Below are positions 1 through 18,790 of a DNA stretch of 64,000 nt, one piece after another. A model generated the notes under the pieces. That model worked only from the letters and a program-made list of their open reading frames with translations, did no database searches and was not told where the DNA came from. The position numbers were made by a program, and so were the translations under genes. Origin of the DNA: Sycon ciliatum (taxonomy: Eukaryota > Porifera > Calcarea > Leucosolenida > Sycettidae). The first letter of the stretch is position 1. Each line of letters starts with the position of its first letter. The stretch is from contig NC_088646.1 in assembly GCF_964019385.1 (NCBI RefSeq), forward strand, positions 17,824,976 through 17,888,975. Reading direction: 5' to 3'.

Positions 1-926
1 TGCAGCGTCATGTAACTATAAAAGTTGATTGACTCGTAGCCCATGTAGACGCCGCTGCGAAAAATGATCTCAAAGCCACACACAGCTGAGTCTGAGCTGA
101 CATAGGCACTCCAGCCTAGCGCCTTTGGGTTATCCGTACAATAATATCAATCAATAAATAAATGAATAAATAAACCAAACTGTCTTTGATCAGAGCACTC
201 GAAAGGGCTGGAACAGACTCTGTAACAGCACTGTACGTCCATCATTGCATCAACACACACACAAACAAGGGATATTATACGCATCATGTGGGGGGTGTAT
301 TTGCAGCACCACGTGCGCGTGCGTGCACTGAGTCGATATCGAGCATTTTCGGCATGCCATTAATCATTAAGTTTTGAATCAACGCCAGGATCTAGGAGCG
401 TGTGGAGTTAAATTAATGAATGGGCTTCGACGATGAATACTCAGGACTCTCCACCACTACTTGACCCCAGGCCCAGGTTTTGCCTTTAGTTACTGACTGT
501 ACCGAATCCTCCAAAAAAGGCCAGGACGGCTACATGTACAATGTACATGTACAATCATGTACAATGTCATGTACATGTATGTACTAGTAGTCGACTGACT
601 CTGAATGGCCAATGCAGTGAATGCAGTGTGAATCTCAGATCTGCTACATGTACAGTCAAGAGTACAGTCATGTACATGTACGAAACAGGCAGAAGGAAGT
701 CGGTAGTTAGTGTACTGACTAGCGAGTTACTTGTATTACTACTACTACTAGTACTCGAGGGTTACGCCATGCCCCATCATTCATCATAGACATGGGCTCA
801 TTGCTGATGCATCACTGAGTTGTTCATTTCTACCTTTGTGGTACATTTCACGTAGTAAAATTGTATTATGTAAAACTGTACTGTCATGTACAGTACATGA
901 TTGTATGTACATCCATGACACTCAAT

Positions 927-970
927 CTGCGGACAGAACTGTTTCGTCCTTTGTGGACTTATCAGCGCAG
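927..970 (-). ncRNA. Hammerhead ribozyme, type I fold, core probably mutated
   Basis: Read on the minus strand, the order is: stem I strand CTGCG (970-966), core CTGATAA, stem II GTCC/GGAC with loop ACAAA, GAAA, a short stem III ACAG/CTGT with a 2-nt TT loop, the cleavage-site C, then CGCAG, which closes stem I perfectly. This is the type I hammerhead layout with the tiny stem III known from animal retroelement ribozymes. The core reads CTGATAA instead of CTGATGA, so the G8 position is A. G8 is catalytically important in hammerheads, so this copy is probably inactive or very weak. Confidence 0.75.
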
Positions 971-1327
971 CACAGAGGAAATGAGGCACCATGACACTGT
1001 ACGTGTAAAGACGAACGAGGCGCTGCACATACACTGTACAATGTACATACACTGTACAATGCACATACAGTACACTGTACATTCTACAATGTACATGCAT
1101 CTGCTGTTTTGTTGAAATGACGCAATCATGTCTTTCGTGGCACTGAACTGTACTGCACATTGTTAGGAGTACAATGTATGTTGTAATGCTCCAAGTACAT
1201 GTACAATGTCATGTAGATAACCTGAAGAACGTGAAGGTGGAGGCAGTGGGAGACGTAACAATGTTACGTACAGTTCTGTACCCGTACTAGGAGCTGCCTT
1301 CGCCATTGTATTCAGGAGCATTCTTAA

Positions 1328-1506
1328 TCGATGGTATCTCCACACGTCTGGACATGCCAAGAAGCACCGGCTTTTCTGAAGACGAAACTAACTTTGAAAG
1401 AGATTTTAATCTAAGAGTCAGTGACATGCTGATGATTAATAATGATTGGTGATACTAGAAAAGCCGGCGCTTCTTGGCATGTCCAGACGCGTGGAGATGC
1501 CATCGA
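1328..1506. repeat. 50-bp inverted repeat with 79-nt loop
   Basis: Bases 1328-1377 and 1457-1506 are reverse complements at about 47 of 50 positions, separated by 79 bases. No flanking target duplication is obvious. It is either a foldback element remnant or a hairpin-forming sequence. Confidence 0.85.
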
Positions 1507-2180
1507 ACATCATGGACAGCTAGAACGCTGGGATGTGCTTTGACAAGCAGCCGTCATACTCATACTAGTCATGGCAGGGGTTCTGATGGGCGCCCAGGGC
1601 CTGGAGTTTGCACAATACACTGTACCTGGGTTGCGCCCCCAGTCACGAGTCCGCTTCACCTTCCATCATTCACTTATGATCACACATGTACCGCGACGTG
1701 TACATTGTGCTTGTCTGGGACCGGGGGACAGAGACGAAAGAGACGAAATCCCGAAACTGGCGAAAGCGGTCAACTGTCATCTGAATACTTATTACACGTA
1801 CCGGTATGTACGTGGTACATGGTACATGTACAGACAGTGTATGTAGGTACAGAAGTCAGTGAACGACGTGCAGCACTGCCGGCAGTGGCATGCATACATG
1901 CACATGTACCTGTACATGTACGACGCGTATTTTATTTGGGCTGTCCGTAGCTAGCTTGTGGTGAATATTGAAGTCCTTTCACCCCTTACTCCTTAGCGAC
2001 GTCATGGTGCGTAGTCCTTTGACCCGCTTCCAACGACTACGTGTATCATGGTTATGACGGGCATGCACGCACGACAACTAGAGACTCTAGACTAGTCTAG
2101 ACTAGTCGTCAAAAACATACTATCATAGTACCAAGTAGTAGTAAATATACAGTACAATTATGTACATGTACATGCTCAAT

Positions 2181-2224
2181 CTCCGGACGGCTAGCTGTTT
2201 CGACCTTATTAGGTCTCGTCGGAG
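2181..2224 (-). ncRNA. Degenerate hammerhead ribozyme copy
   Basis: On the minus strand this shows stem II GACC/GGTC, the GAAAC segment, a stem III-like ACAGC-TA-GCCGT and a 3' stem I strand CGGAG that can pair with CTCCG. The core before stem II reads ACGA directly after CTCCG, so about three core bases (CTG) appear to be missing, and stem III has a mismatch. It shares the downstream ATTGAG with the copy at 927-970. This indicates two members of one family, here decayed. Confidence 0.55.
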
Positions 2225-2326
2225 TATGCATTATGCAGCATGATGATGTATTACAGTATGTAGAGAATGATTGAAGTCCACGCACAGCGTGTTTGCCCTG
2301 CACTGGCTGCACTGGCTGCAGAGCCC

Positions 2327-2362
2327 CACACGTCCACACGTCCACACGTCCACACGTCCACA
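2327..2362. repeat. Short tandem repeat (CACACGTC)4
   Basis: Four and a half direct copies of the 8-bp unit CACACGTC. Confidence 0.9.
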
Positions 2363-2626
2363 GTATCGCGACGCAGCATTACAGTATTGTACTGTAGGAC
2401 TGTACTGTCTGCGGTACAGGGATGAGTTATCATGGTTATTTTTATGTTATGGTTTTGGTGATGGTTATGCCCTGGGACTGGGTCGATACGTACGAGACGA
2501 TTCCAATGAGATACATGTAGATAGCCACTGTTATTCTACATGTGCATTGTCGCTGTTGAAAACTGGAAATGTTGAAATCCTGATCACCTCACCATTCATT
2601 TGCGGAGGCTCCTACATTACTACTAC

Positions 2627-3151
2627 AGTCAGTATCGCCTATAGCGTTGGTGTTTGATTTTGAGCATTTTATCACTATAAGCGATATTACTATGACCGAT
2701 ACTGCATGCAATGTATGCGAGTGGGGTGTCAAACGACTCAGCGCGCCGTGCACATACGCACTACATACATGTACAATGTCATGTAGCTGGCTGTAGCTCC
2801 TGGCACACAAAATCAGGATTTCCTCATGATGGAGGCATATTTTGGCAACTTGTACAAGCAAAACTCACCAAACAACACTCACTGGACAAGTTCTTCACGA
2901 AGAAGTAACACCCTGTTCTCCTCTGACATCGATTGATTTTACATCAATCACTATAACCGATGGAAAATAGTGTAATAAAGGTCTTTTGAAATATGAATTT
3001 GATCACTATAGGCGATATATTACTATAGACGATTATTACTATACGCGATAACTGTGCATACTTAGTTATGGCAAATGAAAATGAATTTGAGAAATCGATC
3101 ACTATATCCGGTATATTACTATAGCCGCCAACCTTATAGGCGATACGGACT
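2627..3151. mobile_element. MITE-like element with CTATAGGCGATA sub-repeats
   Basis: Bases 2627-2650 and 3128-3151 are inverted copies of each other (24 bp, about four mismatches; core GTATCGCCTATA). The interior carries many diverged copies of ATYACTATARGCGATA in both orientations (for example 2672-2704, 2947-2962, 3000-3050 and 3096-3127). No transposase frame is present. Terminal inversion plus internal sub-repeats suggests a non-autonomous DNA element; the superfamily is not determined. Confidence 0.5.
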
Positions 3152-4159
3152 GTACAACTAAATATCTTGGCTAAATGTCCAATGACATTGACAGTGAGAA
3201 AGACCATGAAGACGGTCCAGACTGCGCCATGGCCATGGCGCCAGAGATCCCTGGCACCGTTGCACGAGTTGGTACCCCCTGAGCTAGCTGTCAGGCCGAT
3301 GCGTCACTTTCTGCATACACTGTACGTATACGCGCGTAGCGTTGCACGTTGCCGCAGTCTCACCACGTGTTATAAACCCATCCGCTGAACTGATATTGAT
3401 AACATCAGATAACATCAGCGAGTTACATTGTACATGTACAATACAATCATGTATGCTCTAAATAATTTTACAAGAGTCTTCACCCCTACTTCCCCCACCC
3501 TCTTCCTGGACTCGTGATACTATTTTCTAAACATGACATAGTCATCCTCCACGTGTAACGTTAACGACACGAGAGACTGTGAGGAATGAATCGAGAATGA
3601 TCATTATCATGGAGTTCACTCCACCCCGCGCATACCGACACAGTGAAATACCTGGTAGATCGTCGTTGATACTGTTGAAGACACCCGGGCCCCGCCCCTA
3701 CCCAAACAATATCTGGCGAGCTCACAGAGCTGCGTCATCATGGGATTTTTGCAGTCAGATGTGCGACCGCGTGAGGCTCGAACCTGCAAGAACATACGTC
3801 ATGTACATGTACACGTACATTATAACTGTGAATGGCAGCAACGAATTATTTTATCACCGATGTGAATATGAATTGCACTACGTGTACATTGAAGTGTGGT
3901 GATGGTAACAACTGACGAAGTGCCTGACCAAGGACAAGGTGACGAAGGCATGGTGCGGCTCGCCTATATTTGTCTCGTTCTCACACTACACCCTTACCAT
4001 GCCTATCATGCGTACCATTCATTTACATACATGAACACAAAACATGCATGACATGTAACTGTAACAGCAACAGCAAGGACTGCACACCTGCTGTCAGAAC
4101 GACCAATATGATGTTACGACGCTGCACTTTGAGTGGAGCAGGAGTGTGGCCGCGACAAT

Positions 4160-4641
<482 letters not shown>

Positions 4642-7600
4642 GAGAGACCCGTAAATTCGGCTTTCAGCAGAATTATAATCTGTTTGTGGTTAAGTTAAGG
4701 TGTGCACTGTATGCATTTTATCCTGACATAGTCCGCATTGGGTGAGGCAGTGCGCTTGCCAAAATAATGTACCCGTACTGCCCTTGGGTTCACAGGTACA
4801 GGTAAGTCAATATGAAAGCATGGAGTACAAAAACATGGTGAAAATGCTTGTGTTTGCGTTCAGGGATCAGGATGGCAAACAAACGTTCTTAGCATGATGA
4901 CGCCATGAGTTAAAGTACAACTGCAAGGTTCCTCGAGTCATCCCCGGCCTGAGTTATCAGTACCTTCTCCACATCCAATCGTGCTGTCCAGTTTGTACAG
5001 GACATACACCGTAACATGTTCATGTACATAGAACTCACAAGACTCGTATAAAATCTCTCACGTCTTCCTGTTGAGCGCACTATGTGCAGATGAAGACAGC
5101 CTACACGCCAGCCGCCATATCATAATATCCCTCTCAGTGCAAGAATCTGACGCTGATGGTGTCATTTCTTCCTTCCCGGGTGTCACAGGGTGACTTGCTG
5201 CTGTTCACACCTGTCAATGGTGTCAGAAAGACGGCTGTACTGTAGGCCTAGCGCCTGTACAGCCTACAGGCTGTACTGCTAACTGCATGATTGTACAGGT
5301 ACTAGGTACATAGTCACATTGTACATGTGTGTCCTCTGCTCTCTCCTAGCTAGATCCTCTGCCCGGTGTGCGTGTGCCATCCATACACACACGCATGCAA
5401 TGGCCTGAGCAATGAACTGCTAAAGTCAACTACTATTATTAACCAGTTCAAACTATTATAAGTAACTATATTAAAACTAAGCTATTTTCACGCAGCGTAC
5501 AGTACAGTACACGTACACGTACTCGTAGATTATAACAGTGCATGTGCCTCTTGTTTCGAAACAGCTTGAGCTCATGAGCCTCTTGTACGGGCAAAATAAC
5601 ACATTTGTGAAGCATCAACACAATTACATGTACATAAAACGAATGCTTATAGTAATGATTATACAGACTCAGTATGATCACTGCACGTTCACTGGATGTG
5701 TGCCCCAGCTCAGCCATCACTAGCACTGCAACTTGTGCAAGGGGACTCAGGCACGGCAGGAGCAAACATGCTTGTGCGTCTTTTGGTATGCAGGTGTAAA
5801 TTCATACAGTCATGTTACTCATGTACGTCATGTACATCTTGTAGGTCATCAGACATCACGACACACGTCACACGTCACAGCCGTCAAACAGTTTGCAGCC
5901 ACCTGTCAATCGAGCTAGTTGCCAAGTCAACAACGAGCGCAGCTAATGTGATGGGATGATGCCTTGATGGTATCTGACTTCGTCTGGGCGCTGAAGAAGA
6001 ACAGGCCTGCCGACGTCTCTGTGAGGAACGCACGATTACTGGCAGGCATTATTGTGGTGTTGGCACCCAGTCTTATTTCATGGTCACCTCAAAGCGTCGT
6101 GGCGTCATTCATGACATTAACTTTCCAGCTGTGCCATGCCCCACAATTGTCCGGGAAGTGGGCATAAACCAGCGGGTGTTTGGAGAAAAATATCGTCCAA
6201 AGTCTAATCGGATAGCGTATCGGTAATGTCATGCTAGTTGACCGAATTCATTTCAAGCTAGTTTAGGTGGATAGTTAGGGTAATGGTTAGGGAGAGGGAG
6301 TGCCGTCGAGACATGCATGTCGTCGTACGAAACTGCGCAAATATTCCGAGGCGGGACTTGGATGGTTGCAGGATCAGGCACAGCAATACTCCCAATGTAC
6401 ATGTTTGTACTACCGCAGATCCGCAGCACACGCCGCAAAATTGGTGCTCTTGTATCTGCACTGTAGTTGGAAACGACGTTCTTTTCCGAAGAACAATCAC
6501 GATGGCTGACATTGTTTGATCCAGGAAGAAACGCCTTTGCCATGCCTTTATCCTCCCCTTGTCCTCCAAACGTGCGAAAGTTGGTCTCAACAAGCAACAA
6601 TAACTACAAGTCGTAGTACATGTTAGACTTGGGAGGAGAGCCAAGGATTGATTTATAAGAAGACACAGCTATTGTTTGCCAAGTTCAATACGGTTTTTTG
6701 GTAATATGGAAATCCCCTCGATAAGCGAGAAGCCTTGGAGTCCATAAACATTTTTTAAGCGGCTTGAAGGCATAGGATTGTTGGTGTTGGGTGGCTGTGG
6801 TTTAGGCTGATTGTGTGTTCAAAGGCCACAATTTTAGCTGGTGATAACGTATATGGACAAACTTGACTTCTAAAGTCATAGCGGACTATCTGCATGGTAC
6901 ATTGATAGCACGCACGTGTGGCGGTGTGCCACTCTGTTACCGTGATACCCATTACAGACCACTACGTCATCAGTACAGTCCAATCGTAAAAAAATTACTC
7001 CAGCAGTCTCCCTAGCCTAGGCCCTGCTAGAATCGGAATACTTCGGTAACATGCTCGAGCGATCGTGCCTCACGCGGCTTGTGGGGAAATTTGTCTAAGG
7101 AATACAGCATGTCATCACGACCGAGCATGAATACCTGTGTGAGAACAATACACCCGTGACCGTGAGGACTAACTTTGTCAGGACAATAGAACATCGTGGT
7201 CGCAGTCATGAGAGTCTTGATTTGATCCATTTCGTCCAGGATTGGACAACATTGATAGGTAATTGCATCAGGTCAGTCTTTTCTCCGTCACAAAATGGAT
7301 GCAAGTGTGGGGGGGGGGGAACGTGCACCACGTCTGCCGCCTACACCTGGAGAATGGAATCGTTTTGCCCAGTGGTATAATTATAGCCATGCACATGAAT
7401 CTCTGCTGCTGTTCAGTGATCCCCTTGCTACGTGCAGGGTTTGAATGGGATGGGGGAGGAGCGAGCTCTGTTGGAAGTTGATCATGAGGCACGTCCCGTC
7501 AAACACAACCAACGCCCCACTTCGTCAGGAAGCCAACAGTATCAATATTGTGCACATGATACTGCACTACATGTGCATGTACATCTATACAGCTACACTA

Positions 7601-10249
7601 GTAGTAGTAGTCTGTAACGGTGGTCGTGAGCGAGACAGCGCCAGTGTCAAGTAAGTTGAAGTCATACCTTCACTTCGCCGCGCGTGGAGCTTGTCCGAAC
7701 ATTTTTTCCCCCGTACATGTACATGGGTGGGCTCTTGCCCACTGGACTTGTCATGAATGTGTCACGAAGAGGCATGTCTCTCAAGTCAACAGACTGAGAC
7801 CTCTAGGCTCTACTGTAGTCCACGACTACTGCACTATACAACTTTACAAGCCATACTGTTTTGTGCGTTTGACTATGAGTCTCATTGCCAGTGCATGCCA
7901 GAGTAAGTAGTGGGAAGCAGCGGCCCGTGACAGTTTTGACATCTGGCGCCGCGTCAAAGTGTGTAGACGCACACGTCAAATGGACGCGCAGTGCGTGGAT
8001 GGCATGAATCGCACTTTACAACTACATGTACATGTACGCACATTGTGAGTGCAAGGTACAATGTACATAATTATACAATGTACATGTAGCCAGCGCGTCA
8101 AGATTCTCAGTTTGACACTGTCTCATTGAGTGACGCATTTCTTGGAATACAGTACCAATAACATTCGCGTGCAAATGGTAGGCCAGTTCGAATTGTGTTT
8201 GCGTCGGAATGCTCCCCACGCTTGTCGATTCTCACGAGGAAAACGACTGCTGATTGTCCTTGTCTTCGGGCGTGTCTGGCCGCAACATCCTCAACATCTG
8301 GCCTCCTTTACCACTTCTTTCCCATGCGCAATCTGAATTCAATCACCTTTCAGTGTCCGTGAGCCTAGCGGGCGCGGGTAGGGCTGCACGTACACCAAGC
8401 ACGCCTGATGCAATCACTAATCAGGAACTCGAAGGAACTACAAAAACGAGTATATGTAGCGACAATGATCATCATCTCCTCGACTCGACACAACAGCGAG
8501 CTTGTAATCAGGGAGCAGTTAGTTTACTATTCCCTGAGGTTCAATCGTGTTGGGCGTCACGTAGTCACAGGACAGGGCCGCTACAATCGAGAGTTGAGTC
8601 CCGAACCACTGTGAAGTCACCGCGGTATTCATGGTATTACCCGTCAGCTGATGCAATGCAATCTTGAAACCATTGACGATTATGCACGTACATGTACAGA
8701 CATGTTGTCGGTTTGCTACCCTGCGGCCCTGGCACATTGTCTTTGCAAAATGTCTACTCATATAATAATCTTTATTAAAGGATCTCCCAGAGGCGATGGC
8801 GCATGGCCTGTACAGGCGAGGGGATCTACTGAAACGGGCCTCGACAATAAGAGTTGATCCTACTCTTCGTCACATTGACGCTCGAACCGTCCCTGAACTG
8901 GTTGAAGGTCGCACCTCTCCCGCATCGTCATGATCACATAACGTAGTCCAGTAGTGGGTGATACTCGTCGACTGATGTCAGTCCTATTTTGGTGAGATTG
9001 CGCCGAGTTCATTATTTTGATTGAGTCAATTTCTGCTTTTCGTACTTTGCAAGTAAGTGTCTTTCAGCCGTGGAGTTAAAGTGTCCTTATCGCCACCATA
9101 ATTATTCTGCTCTACAACTACCAGAGGCGTTGTACATGTTGACCTGGAAGCTTGCAAACAAAAATGCGCTTCGCTGGCTATCCACAAGGTGTGTTCCGTG
9201 CATTGTTCAACAGTCACACGCTACAGAAGCGTGGCATTGAATCCTCCGGGGATCCCAGAATGTTGTTGGTTAAACCGGTCTTGGACAACATGAATAATAT
9301 TGCACTGAGTCTGAGAGCCCATGAAGATTTGCCATTTCGGCATTTGTTTGATGATGCTGCGGATTTTTAATCATTTTACTTCGCACCTAGTACCTAGCTA
9401 CAGTACATGCAGGTGCGAAGCTACATGTAGCGGGGTAAACACTGTTGCCTGGTGTGTCATGACGTAATTATGCCTGATCTGCCTACTGTCATCTACAATG
9501 AAAGCATAAACACCATGTTCTACTGTCAAACATTTCAGAAATAGTCGCATGTGTGACCGGTGCTGCCACGTTCCCATAGCAAATTTGGACAGATTAAGAT
9601 CAAATCAGACAGATTGGGTGTATCCACTCCGAATATGGTCCGTGCCTGGGTCGTCGCTTGACACAATGTCATAAATGTCATAAATCTCGTGCGCCGGCAT
9701 TGAGATGCCTACTATGCATAGTAGATGGGTGTGAACATTAGTCCCACATTACGTACATGTACATGACTGTAAAAGTACATGTACGTAGTGTACCTACATG
9801 TACATGTACCTGCATGTGTGAGTGTGGGTAGTTCTGCTGCCTCGTTGCAGAACAAACTTATGTGCGGCTGTAGATATTCGTCTTTTTCCATGTTGGAATC
9901 TCATGATCACTTGCTTCCAGAGTCCAGACGCCAACATGCCTCTAGGGGCCCGCCTTCCGGAATATCCATCGCATTTCTAGAGCTTTTTATGGTGGATCGC
10001 ACTAGTGCGTAGTCCGGCTGACAGTCCTCTACGCAAGTTTGCCTCTTCCTAACAACACAATAACTGACGTTCGGTGGGAGATAAGCATGCGTGTGTGACG
10101 ATTAGATGACGCAAAGTGTTTTCGTGGAATTCCCTCCTCATCCCCAAGATTGCAAGAAGAGGAAACTAGAACTAGTTGTTGTTGCTGTTCGGCCGTTGGC
10201 TTTAGGACTACACCTGTTTTGCTTGTGGGCGCCTGGCATGCATGAAATC
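4642..10249. other. No recognisable gene
   Basis: I found no domain-bearing frame or confident exon. The contents are unique-looking sequence, scattered TGTACATGTACA motifs, a small palindrome near 5250-5272 (arms GTACAGCCT/AGGCTGTAC) and a G9-10 run near 7311-7319. Confidence 0.5.
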
Positions 10250-10256
10250 CCCCCCC

Positions 10257-10292
<36 letters not shown>

Positions 10293-10294
10293 CG
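10250..10294. repeat. Poly-C run followed by (CT)n microsatellite
   Basis: About 17 consecutive C, then about 13 CT repeats. Confidence 0.97.
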
Positions 10295-11062
10295 TCATCC
10301 TCCGGAGATTCGCCTGCACAATTGCGGCAGTGTTGTAATGACTTTTAAAATATCAGCCATCGAGGGGAAGGGGGAGATAATGATCGCACAAACGGCCTCG
10401 GTTGCTTGCTCGGCAGTTGTTATGACCAATTGCTGCCTGATGTTGACCCACAAAGATTCCAAATTGTCATTACACTGATAACAGATATCAATCTTTTGTC
10501 AGGTCCATAGGAGCCCGCACCCCAGGAGAAAGGGGCCTAGCAGAGATTAGCGTTCACAGGTCAAAGCAGCTGATTGTCCAGAGATTGCGCGTGGAGTTGA
10601 ATTAGTTATGACGAGTACTTCTGGGCCAGGTCTGCACAGGAATCTGCTTGGGCAATGGGACGCAGTGAACCGCGAACTTCATTGCGGTGTGTTTGAGAAT
10701 GTCAGATAAAGTATTTGAAGTAGTAGGCTTGTCATTTTGTATTTTATTTTTACGAATGACACATTCCCCACATTAGGAAAAGCAGAGAAAGAAGGACAGT
10801 GACACAAGTCACAACGGCTGCCTCAAGGGCCCTAGGGCCGTAGGGGCTGCTTATCCGCAGGCCGCGAGGTCTAGGTTCTGCTAACTTCTAAGTGAGGTGC
10901 AGTCAGCTCCCCTCATCACTAGGCTCCAGTCTGTTCCGCCAACAATAGACTGGTGTTTTGTAGGATTCGTTCATGATACATGTATCGCACTACATCTTGA
11001 CTAGTTATACACGAATCAGTATGTTGCACGTGGAGTTAGCTTTGCCAGTAATCTGGCCCATG
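10295..11062. other. No recognisable gene
   Basis: I see no supported coding exon, RNA gene or element in this stretch. Confidence 0.45.
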
Positions 11063-11072
11063 GTGTGTGTGT

Positions 11073-11154
<82 letters not shown>

Positions 11155-11232
11155 TACATGTATGTGCGTGCGTGTGTGTGTGTCACTGTGTGTGTGTGTG
11201 TGTGTGCGTGCGTGCGTGTGTGTGTGTGTGTG
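11063..11232. repeat. (GT)n microsatellite
   Basis: Near-pure GT repeat with short interruptions (TGTGGTGTGTGTACATG, GTGCGTGCGT). Overlapping Cys-Val and His-Thr frames are artefacts. Confidence 0.98.
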
Positions 11233-18256
<7,024 letters not shown>

Positions 18257-18790
18257 GGGAGCCGATCCCTTTCCTAGGAAATATTCTCTTTTTTCGGTTG
18301 TGCATTGTCTTGATGTCAGCCTGAAGAATTATGAACGTCATTCAAGACAACATTGAACACATTGCACATATGTTGGTTCGGTTCCAACTGATGTCATATT
18401 GGGTGCGGATTTCAGGCTCCGTTCACATTCTCAACATTCCCTGATATATTTTAGTCGTTGCGAAAGCCACCTGACTGTCAATATCAACCCAAACAAGATT
18501 TCTTAACCATAACAAAAGGTGGGAGCCGATCCTTTTCCCAAGAATTGTTCTTGTTTCTGGTGTATCGGTGTCAATCTAAAGAAATAGGAACGTCATTGCA
18601 ACGATGCTGAGGACCTCACACATCCATTTTGCTGGTCCAACTCATGTCACTCTGGGTATGAAGTCCAGGCTCCACTCATATTCTCCTCTATTTCCCTAGA
18701 GTACTTAGTCGTTGTGAACAGCTAACTCTCAACATCAACTTGAACCAAACATTGCTCAACAATAGAGTTGTCGCACGCAATGTGTGTCTG
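18257..18790. repeat. Diverged tandem duplication, period about 264 bp
   Basis: GGGAGCCGATCC recurs at 18257 and 18521. Both copies continue with matching TTCCTAGGAA/TTCCCAAGAA, GAACGTCATT, a 'tgatgtcatattgggt'/'tcatgtcactctgggt' segment and TTTAGTCGTTG/CTTAGTCGTTG. No open frame is conserved between copies. Confidence 0.6.

Larger units (their letters stand above)
1..4159. other. Gene-poor region rich in TGTACATGTACA motifs
   Basis: I see no supportable protein-coding gene here. The stretch is dominated by repeats of the palindromic motif TGTACATGTACA and its fragments, for example near 541-590, 660-680, 885-900, 1035-1100, 1195-1210, 1800-1830 and 2160-2172. These force artefactual Met-Tyr/Val-His reading frames. 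Distinct elements inside it (hammerhead remnants, a hairpin and a MITE) are listed separately. Confidence 0.6.
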
